Source of the DNA: Streptomyces noursei
GTDB taxonomy: Bacteria > Actinomycetota > Actinomycetes > Streptomycetales > Streptomycetaceae
DNA: 64,000 nucleotides
Direction: 5' to 3'
Assembly (NCBI RefSeq): GCF_016917755.1
Contig: NZ_CP070326.1
Location: 3,844,001-3,908,000 of the forward strand
A model generated the notes under the pieces. It was not told the origin of the DNA, ran no database searches, and saw only the letters and a program-made list of their open reading frames with translations. Made by a program: the position numbers and the translations under genes. Of the stretch, positions 59,033 to 64,000 are shown one piece after another (the first letter of the stretch is position 1; each line of letters starts with the position of its first letter).

Positions 59033-59062
59033 GGGGTCCTCCGTTTCCTTCCGGAGGACCCC
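59033..59062 (-). terminator. Attenuator-type hairpin between precursor and lanC
   Basis: Perfect 11-bp stem GGGGTCCTCCG/CGGAGGACCCC with an 8-nt loop, 33 bp after the precursor stop. No T run follows, so partial read-through is expected; this arrangement lets the precursor be made in excess of the enzymes. Confidence 0.7.
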
Positions 59063-59094
59063 ACCGCGGTGATCGGACTCGATCGGCAGCGCGG

Positions 59095-59277
59095 TCAGCA
59101 CTTGCCGTTCGTGCGGACGGCGGCGCAGGCGGCCGTCATCTTGATCGTCTGCCGGATGGTCTGCTTGACGGCCCACTTGCTGGCGACGCGCGAGGCGACG
59201 CTGGCAACCGGGGACAGCGACGTCTGAGCCGGGTCGGCGGAAACGATCACGCGAGCGTCAAGGTCGAACTCGTCCAT
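59095..59277 (-). CDS. lanA: Class I lanthipeptide precursor peptide
   Basis: 60 residues; ATG 59277 preceded by GAAAGGTG. The leader starts MDEFDLDARVIV with the FDLD form of the F-N/D-L-D box that LanB and LanC bind. VASR (27-30) followed by VASKW recalls the gallidermin junction R/IASKF, so cleavage after R30 would give a 30-residue core. That core has five Ser/Thr (S33, T40, T44, T48, T56) and only two Cys (C51, C60), allowing rings T48-C51 and T56-C60 near the C-terminus and leaving three residues upstream for dehydration or reduction. The cationic linear front with C-terminal rings is more like Pep5/epilancin than nisin. No protease gene is present. Confidence 0.9.
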   Translation of the reverse strand: MDEFDLDARVIVSADPAQTSLSPVASVASRVASKWAVKQTIRQTIKMTAACAAVRTNGKC

Positions 59278-59370
59278 GAATGTACAACACCTTTCATTCC
59301 GTAAAACCAACCGCCCACCGAGGAAACGAGGAAGGGATTCCAAAGGAGTTTCCGAGGCGGTCAGAGAATG

Positions 59371-59399
59371 AATGTAATGAGGCCGAGGACGCTCTTGAA
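59371..59399 (-). promoter_or_regulatory. Candidate promoter of the lanthipeptide operon
   Basis: On the minus strand TTCAAG (-35) and TACATT (-10) are 17 bp apart, leaving a ~90-nt leader before the precursor ATG. Match to consensus is moderate. No repeat for the response regulator is obvious. Confidence 0.4.
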
Positions 59400-59469
59400 C
59401 CCGCCGACCTTCCTATTCTTCCCCCACCATGTGGCGGGACGGTCCGCCCGGCTGTCCGGTGCCCGACCG

Positions 59470-60054
59470 TCAGCGCCCCTGCAGGGCGTCCAGCCCAACT
59501 GCCATGCAGAGCGCGAGCGTCCGGTCCAACCCCGGATCCTGGATACGGATGACGTACCGGTCCCGGATCCCCCACTTCCGCTCGACCGCCAGGACGGGCC
59601 GCCCGTCCCGGACGAAGTCGAAGTGGTAGACGAACGGCACGGGCGGCAAAGTGACGAGCGGCACGACGAGATCGACGACGTCCCACATGCGTCGCGCAAG
59701 CGCCACACCGACCCGCCGTTCCTTGCCCACGGCGGCGCCCTCCTCCCCCTGCGTCAGATGCCAAGTGGACCGCAGAAAAGACGCCTTGAAGTCCTTGCGA
59801 AAGCTGCCGACGAGATCCCCACCGGGCCCTGTCACGTCGTACGTGGCCCCGAGGTCGATCACCTCCCGCGCCTTGAATCCGCCGATTTCCCGGGAACGGC
59901 CCTCATCGGTCCACAAGGTCAGCTGCTCCTGCAACGCGAACCGCTTCTGCTCCGCGAAGGCGAGGACCTCACCACTTTCCGGAAGCGTGAACACGTACCG
60001 GTTCACGAGCGGGGCGATCTTCTGCGTCATGAGAATTTCGTCGGGCTGCCACAT
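59470..60054 (-). CDS. LURP-one-related/scramblase-like protein
   Basis: 194 residues from ATG 60054; ATG 60030 (MTQKIAPLVNRYVF) is equally possible. The sequence reads as a 12-stranded beta barrel with one C-terminal helix: LALQEQLTLWTDE-like opening, IDLGATYDVTGPGGDLVGSF, RKDFKASFLRSTWHL and the closing RYVIRIQDPGLDRTLALCMAVGLDAL helix. Proteins of this fold (tubby/LURP-one) bind lipids in eukaryotes; the bacterial role is unknown. It is upstream of the lanthipeptide genes on the same strand, but separated by ~190 bp with a promoter. Confidence 0.7.
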   Translation of the reverse strand: MWQPDEILMTQKIAPLVNRYVFTLPESGEVLAFAEQKRFALQEQLTLWTDEGRSREIGGFKAREVIDLGATYDVTGPGGDLVGSFRKDFKASFLRSTWHLTQGEEGAAVGKERRVGVALARRMWDVVDLVVPLVTLPPVPFVYHFDFVRDGRPVLAVERKWGIRDRYVIRIQDPGLDRTLALCMAVGLDALQGR

Positions 60055-60243
60055 GCAGGAACCGTAAGCATCGACAGAACGCACACTCGTGCATCTCAAG
60101 GCGGAGCAGACCCCCTCCGACCGGAGGGTGGAAAAGGGCCGAGTGGTCACCTCCCTCTCCTGAATTCCCGGGTGAATCCCCCAGCCACTGACCGCCCCGC
60201 CGACTCCCGTGGGCATCGCCGAGCCCGAGGGAGCCGGTGGCGC

Positions 60244-61626
60244 TCAACTGCCGTTCCGGTCCGACCCGGTGTCGTGGTGGACGAGCGAGGGGTAGTCGTC
60301 GAGGGAGATGTCGGCGGAGATGTCCTGGCCCTCCTGGAGCATGGCCGTGAGGGCGGCCGGGTCGTTGAGCGCGGAGTTGCGGGCCGCTATCGCCTCCTGG
60401 GTGAGGGGCGCCAAAAACGCGCCCGTTCCGCGGCCGCCTTCCTGACAGCGCGAGACATACGGCCGCAGCTTCTGCTCGTACCGGGCGAAGGCTCGGCGGT
60501 GGTCGCCGGCCGCGAGGGCCAGTTCGCCGGCGAGGACATAGGCACCGACGATCGCCGAGCCCGTGCCCATCCCGCCGACGGTGGCGCCATAGGCGGCGTC
60601 GCCGAGGAGCGCTATCCGCCCCCTCGACCACGTCGGTGCGTCGACGCGGCTTATGGCGTCGAAATAGAGGTCGTCGGCATCCCGGACGGTCCCGACGAGT
60701 TCCGTGGTGCGCCAGCCCGCGCCCTCGTACGCCTGGACGAGGGCCTCGCGCTGGGCCTGTGGGTCTCGGCGGTCGTGGCCCAGTCGCTCGGAGGCGAAGA
60801 CGCAGAATGCCTCGCCCCCGTAGGAGGGGTCGCCGGCGCGGCGGGGCACGCGGCCGACCGTCACCAGTCGGCCGGGCTCGTTGTAACCGACGGCGTGGGC
60901 GGCAAGGTCCGGCGCCGCGCCGTGCGGGAGATCCCAGCCGGCGACGTAGTAGCCGAGGTGGCTGACGAAGTCCTCTTCGGGGCCGAAGGCGAGCCGGCGC
61001 ACCGTGGAGTGCAGGCCGTCGGCCCCGATGACCAGGTCGAAGGTGCGGGGTGGGGCGTGCTCGAAGGTGACATGGACGCCGTCGGCGGTTTCGGTGAGAG
61101 AGGTGAGGGAGTCGCCGAAGAGGTATGCGGTGGTGGTGCCGGCGACGGCGGCAGGGGCGGTGGTGTCGTCGTGAGGGGTGGGAGTGGGGCAGCTGTGGTC
61201 GTAGAGGACGCGGGAGAGTTCCGAGCGGAGGATCTCCACGTCGCCGCCGGCGAACTCGGGCGGGAGGGCCGCCACATGATTCCCCCGGGCGTCGATGAAC
61301 GTCATGGAACTACCGCCGGTGCGGCGCCGTCTGATCTCCTCCAGGACGCCCATCTTCTGCAGTACCGCCAGGTGCGCCGCACCGCGGAAGTCGACCGCGA
61401 AGCCGCCGCCACGGAGGGCCGGCGCCGACTCGACCACGGTGGGGCGGTAGCCATAGCGGGCGAGCCAATGGGCGAGGGCCGGGCCGGCGATGCTGGCGCC
61501 GGAGATGAGGACCGTCCGGGCCCGCGCGACGGGGGTCGGCGTCGGTTCGCGCCTCTCGCACGCCCCGTACGTCCCCCGCGTCTCAAGTGCCTTGTCCGTG
61601 TGGTGCGGTGTCGTTGTGCGCGTCAT
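60244..61626 (-). CDS. FAD-dependent aromatic-type monooxygenase
   Basis: 460 residues from ATG 61626 with GGGGGG before it. FAD-binding motif VLISGASIAGPALAHWLARYG at about 37-57 (GASIAG for GxGxxG), DG motif in DLVIGADGLHSTVRR, and GD motif RIALLGDAAYGATVGGMGTG. This is the PHBH/TetX-like group that hydroxylates phenols or inactivates antibiotics. It is divergent from a TetR regulator with two operators between them, so its expression is probably induced by a substrate-like compound. Confidence 0.88.
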   Translation of the reverse strand: MTRTTTPHHTDKALETRGTYGACERREPTPTPVARARTVLISGASIAGPALAHWLARYGYRPTVVESAPALRGGGFAVDFRGAAHLAVLQKMGVLEEIRRRRTGGSSMTFIDARGNHVAALPPEFAGGDVEILRSELSRVLYDHSCPTPTPHDDTTAPAAVAGTTTAYLFGDSLTSLTETADGVHVTFEHAPPRTFDLVIGADGLHSTVRRLAFGPEEDFVSHLGYYVAGWDLPHGAAPDLAAHAVGYNEPGRLVTVGRVPRRAGDPSYGGEAFCVFASERLGHDRRDPQAQREALVQAYEGAGWRTTELVGTVRDADDLYFDAISRVDAPTWSRGRIALLGDAAYGATVGGMGTGSAIVGAYVLAGELALAAGDHRRAFARYEQKLRPYVSRCQEGGRGTGAFLAPLTQEAIAARNSALNDPAALTAMLQEGQDISADISLDDYPSLVHHDTGSDRNGS

Positions 61627-61667
61627 CGGACGCCCCCCTGTGTCTGCGTGCTGTGGCGACACAACAA

Positions 61668-61708
61668 CTGTATCCGCCGGACACAGATCTGTATACCCTC
61701 GGACACAG
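61668..61708. promoter_or_regulatory. Two operators for the TetR-type regulator
   Basis: CTGTATCCGCCGGACACAG (61668-61686) and CTGTATACCCTCGGACACAG (61689-61708) are near-palindromes with the same half-sites CTGTATCC and GGACACAG. They sit side by side between the divergent monooxygenase and regulator genes and cover both probable promoters. Confidence 0.65.
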
Positions 61709-61723
61709 TTTTAGGATGCGGAG

Positions 61724-62473
61724 GTGGCTGGAGACGAGAAGAGCAGTGCGTTCGGGGATCAGGCGGGCAGCGTCGAGCTGCTGTGGGGCGGGCGCGAACG
61801 GCCGAGCCGGGGCCCCAAGCCGGCGCTGAGCCTGGAGCGGATCACACGGACGGCCATCGGCCTCGCCGACACCGGCGGGCTCGGCGCGGTCTCCATGCAA
61901 CGGGTCGCGGCGGAGCTGGACTTCACGAAGATGTCCCTGTACCGGTACGTGCCCGGCAAGGCGGAGCTGGTCGCCCTGATGATCGACACGGCGATGGGTG
62001 AACCGCCGGAGCCGGCGGGCGCCGCGGCCGGCGACTGGCGGGGCGCGCTGCGGGACTGGGCACAGCGGCTCGCGGCGGTCTTCGCCCAGCACCCATGGCT
62101 GCTGAGCGCTCTCGTCGGACCGCGGGTCATGGGCCCCAACGAACTCGGCTGGACGGAGCGCGCGCTGGCGGCGCTCGCGGGCACCGGGCTGACCGGCGGC
62201 GAGCAGCTGGATGCCGTGCTGGTGGTGAGCGGGCACGTCCGGGCCATCGCGCAGGTGTCGGCGTCGATGGGGGTGGGCGGCGCCCCCGCGAAGGAGCCGG
62301 AGGCGGCACTGAGCGCCGCGCTGAACGAGCTGCTCGTCGGGCGGTCCGAGCGGTTCCCCGCGCTGAGCGCCGCGCTGGCGGGCGCCGCCGGGGGCGAAAC
62401 CCGGGAGCAGGCTTGGGAGTTCGGGCTGGAGCGGATCCTGGACGGGCTGGAGGCGTACGCAGGACGGGGGTGA
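61724..62473 (+). CDS. TetR-family transcriptional repressor
   Basis: 249 residues, GTG start after GGATGCGGAG. HTH at about 34-80: SLERITRTAIGLADTGGLGA and LDFTKMSLYRYVPGKAELV. The C-terminal ligand domain is of the TetR_C_33/TetR_C type (FAQHPWLLSALVGPRVMGPN). It should bind the two sites upstream and repress both its own gene and the monooxygenase until a ligand binds. Confidence 0.9.
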   Translation: MAGDEKSSAFGDQAGSVELLWGGRERPSRGPKPALSLERITRTAIGLADTGGLGAVSMQRVAAELDFTKMSLYRYVPGKAELVALMIDTAMGEPPEPAGAAAGDWRGALRDWAQRLAAVFAQHPWLLSALVGPRVMGPNELGWTERALAALAGTGLTGGEQLDAVLVVSGHVRAIAQVSASMGVGGAPAKEPEAALSAALNELLVGRSERFPALSAALAGAAGGETREQAWEFGLERILDGLEAYAGRG

Positions 62474-62546
62474 GAAGCCCGCTCGCCCTGCGTACGCCCC
62501 GCGGGGCCCTCGTCGTCGTGCTGCGCGCGGGGCCCTCGCCGTCGCG

Positions 62547-63722
62547 CTACATCCCCAGTCGCACGTTCTTCCGCGGCTGTTCCTTGGCGCCGGTCAGGAG
62601 GCCGTGGAGGGTGGCGAATTCGTCGACGCACTTGGCGGTGCCGTTGACCACGCAGTCCAGGGGGGCGTCGGCGACCACGACCGGGACGCCCATCTCCTCG
62701 CGGAGGCGGCGGTCCAGCCCCCGGAGCAGGGCGCCGCCGCCGGTGAGGGCGATGCCGCGCTCGATGATGTCGCCGGAGAGCTCCGGCGGGCAGTCGTCCA
62801 GGGTGTTGTGGACGGCGCGGACGATGGCCTCGACGGGTTCGGCGAGGGCGGCGCGGATCTCTTCGGCGGTGATCTCCTGGAGGCGCGGGAGGCCGCTGAG
62901 GTGGTCCCTCCCGCGGACGGTGTAGGAGTGGGGGGAGGGGCGCGCCGCCCTGTCCGCGAGCGACTCGGCGTCGGTCTCGGCGTCGGACGCGGGCTCGGAT
63001 ACGGAGTCGGACGCGGCGCCCACGGCCAGGCGGGTGGGGAGCGGGCGGTCGTCGTCCGGGGTCCAGACCGCCGAGCCGATAGCGATCTTGATGTCCTCGG
63101 CGGTGCGCTCGCCGATGGCCAGGCCGTGCTCCTTCTTGATGTACGTGGAGATGGCGGCGTCCATCGCGTCGCCGGCGACCCGCACGGACTGGGCGGTGAC
63201 CAGGCCGCCCATGGAGACCACGGCGACCTCGGTGGTGCCGCCGCCGATGTCGACGACCATGCAGCCGACCGGTTCGGCCACCGGGAGGCCCGCGCCGATC
63301 GCGGCGGCCATCGGCTCCTCGATCAGGTGCACCTCGCGGGCGCCGGCGCCCCGTGCGGAGTCGATGACGGCGCGCCGTTCGACCCCGGTGATGCCGGAGG
63401 GGACGCAGATGACGACCCGGGGGCGGGAGAAGCGGCGGCTGGGCAGGGCCTTCTTCATCAGGGCGCGCAGCATCTGCTCGGCCGCGTCGAAGTCGGCGAT
63501 GACGCCCTCCCGGAGGGGGCGCATCGCGGTGATCCCGGAGGGCGTGCGGCCGATGGTGCGCTTGGCCTCCGACCCGACGGCGACGACGTCGCCGGCGGCG
63601 TTGACGGCGACCACGGAGGGCTCGTTCAGCACCACGCCTTTGCCGCGCGCGTAGACGAGGGTGTTGGCGGTGCCGAGGTCGATGCCTATGTCGTACGTAC
63701 CGGACGAAGTGCTGGACGCCAT
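62547..63722 (-). CDS. mbl: MreB/Mbl-type bacterial actin with a central insertion
   Basis: 391 residues from ATG 63722; an ATG 33 bp upstream is possible. Actin motifs: phosphate-1 DLGTANTLVY, VCVPSGITGVERRA-type block (VICVPSGITGVERRAV), phosphate-2 VVDIGGGTTEVAV, adenosine GGGALLRGLDRRL. About residues 235-285 hold an acidic, Ser-rich insertion (SDSVSEPASDAETDAESLAD) absent from ordinary MreB. No mreC or mreD follows; the gene stands alone, as Mbl does in Streptomyces, where it helps to thicken spore walls. The mbl name rests on that context. Confidence 0.85.
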   Translation of the reverse strand: MASSTSSGTYDIGIDLGTANTLVYARGKGVVLNEPSVVAVNAAGDVVAVGSEAKRTIGRTPSGITAMRPLREGVIADFDAAEQMLRALMKKALPSRRFSRPRVVICVPSGITGVERRAVIDSARGAGAREVHLIEEPMAAAIGAGLPVAEPVGCMVVDIGGGTTEVAVVSMGGLVTAQSVRVAGDAMDAAISTYIKKEHGLAIGERTAEDIKIAIGSAVWTPDDDRPLPTRLAVGAASDSVSEPASDAETDAESLADRAARPSPHSYTVRGRDHLSGLPRLQEITAEEIRAALAEPVEAIVRAVHNTLDDCPPELSGDIIERGIALTGGGALLRGLDRRLREEMGVPVVVADAPLDCVVNGTAKCVDEFATLHGLLTGAKEQPRKNVRLGM

Positions 63723-63885
63723 GGGGAGTTCGCTTGCTCTCTCTCGGGAGGACATTGCGCCGCAGAGAGCGTCATTGACGTGCCAATGACGCTAATTGCG
63801 GGCAATTATCTAGACTACTGGGGGTGCGGAATAGTTCCTGCGGGGGCGGATGCGCCCGGGTGCAGAAGCGGTCGGGGGCGGGTCG

Positions 63886-64000
63886 TCAGGGGTCGGGGGG
63901 CAGTGCCTCGGCGAGGTCGTCGAGGGCGTCCAGGAGCAACTCGGTGGCGCGGACGGCGACGCCCTCGTGCTCGCCCTCGGCGCTCCACCGCTCCCAGGCG
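63886..64000 (-). CDS. C-terminal end of an unidentified gene
   Basis: The last 37 codons and the stop (TGA at 63886-63888) of a frame entering from the right edge: AWERWSAEGEHEGVAVRATE then LLLDALDDLAEALPPDP. It is helical and acidic. Coding is supported by third-position bias and the clean stop; the family cannot be named. Confidence 0.5.
   Translation of the reverse strand, partial: AWERWSAEGEHEGVAVRATELLLDALDDLAEALPPDP

Overview
The window is a piece of a Streptomyces-type actinomycete chromosome. The base composition is very high in G+C, GTG and TTG starts are common, and the content is typical of that group: EttA, a second SSB, a stand-alone MreB/Mbl, a thioester-domain LPXTG-type surface protein, FtsX-type transporters and many two-component systems.

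Layout. (1) 1-7.65 kb, minus strand, core-like: the start of ettA, a sortase-anchored Cys-Gln thioester protein, an SSB, and a coupled pair of dynamin/YfjP-like GTPases. (2) 7.65-31.84 kb: a tRNA-Arg(TCT) gene used as an integration site. Its 3' part occurs three times in direct orientation (7678-7728, 27778-27828, 31801-31843), delimiting two neighbouring elements. Element 1 (about 20 kb) has an intact tyrosine integrase and carries almost only conflict genes: a PUA-like/CBS/HEPN protein, a Ser/Thr kinase with TPR-like repeats, a complete type I R-M system (hsdM, hsdS, hsdR), an HTH-N6-methylase, a three-gene operon (DndB-like DGQHR-type protein, unknown protein, PD-(D/E)XK nuclease), a self-inhibited Fic AMPylase and a second PD-(D/E)XK-like protein. 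Element 2 (about 4 kb) is decayed: an integrase C-terminus joined to a NUDIX fragment, an HD protein, a double-wHTH GntR regulator and a pentapeptide-repeat membrane protein. A frameshifted, N-terminally deleted serine recombinase and an aldo/keto reductase scrap lie beyond the distal att copy. (3) 33.3-47.9 kb: a DUF4232-type lipoprotein, a NarL-type and an OmpR-type two-component system, two paralogous ATPase/FtsX-permease transporters in tandem, and a VanZ-RDD membrane protein. This looks like an envelope-stress or peptide-resistance module. (4) 48.2-59.4 kb: a class I lanthipeptide cluster on the minus strand (precursor, LanC, LanB, ABC exporter, luciferase-like oxidoreductase), followed by a small membrane protein, a response regulator and a methyltransferase, with a convergent histidine kinase. 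(5) 59.5-64 kb: a LURP-one-like protein, a FAD monooxygenase divergent from a TetR regulator with two matching operators, an Mbl-like actin homologue, and the end of an unidentified gene.

The most promising leads are the PUA-CBS-HEPN protein, the DGQHR/unknown/nuclease operon beside the HTH-methylase, and the lanthipeptide with only two cysteines near its C-terminus and a probable dehydroamino-acid reductase. All functions are inferred from sequence read by eye; no search or computation was run.
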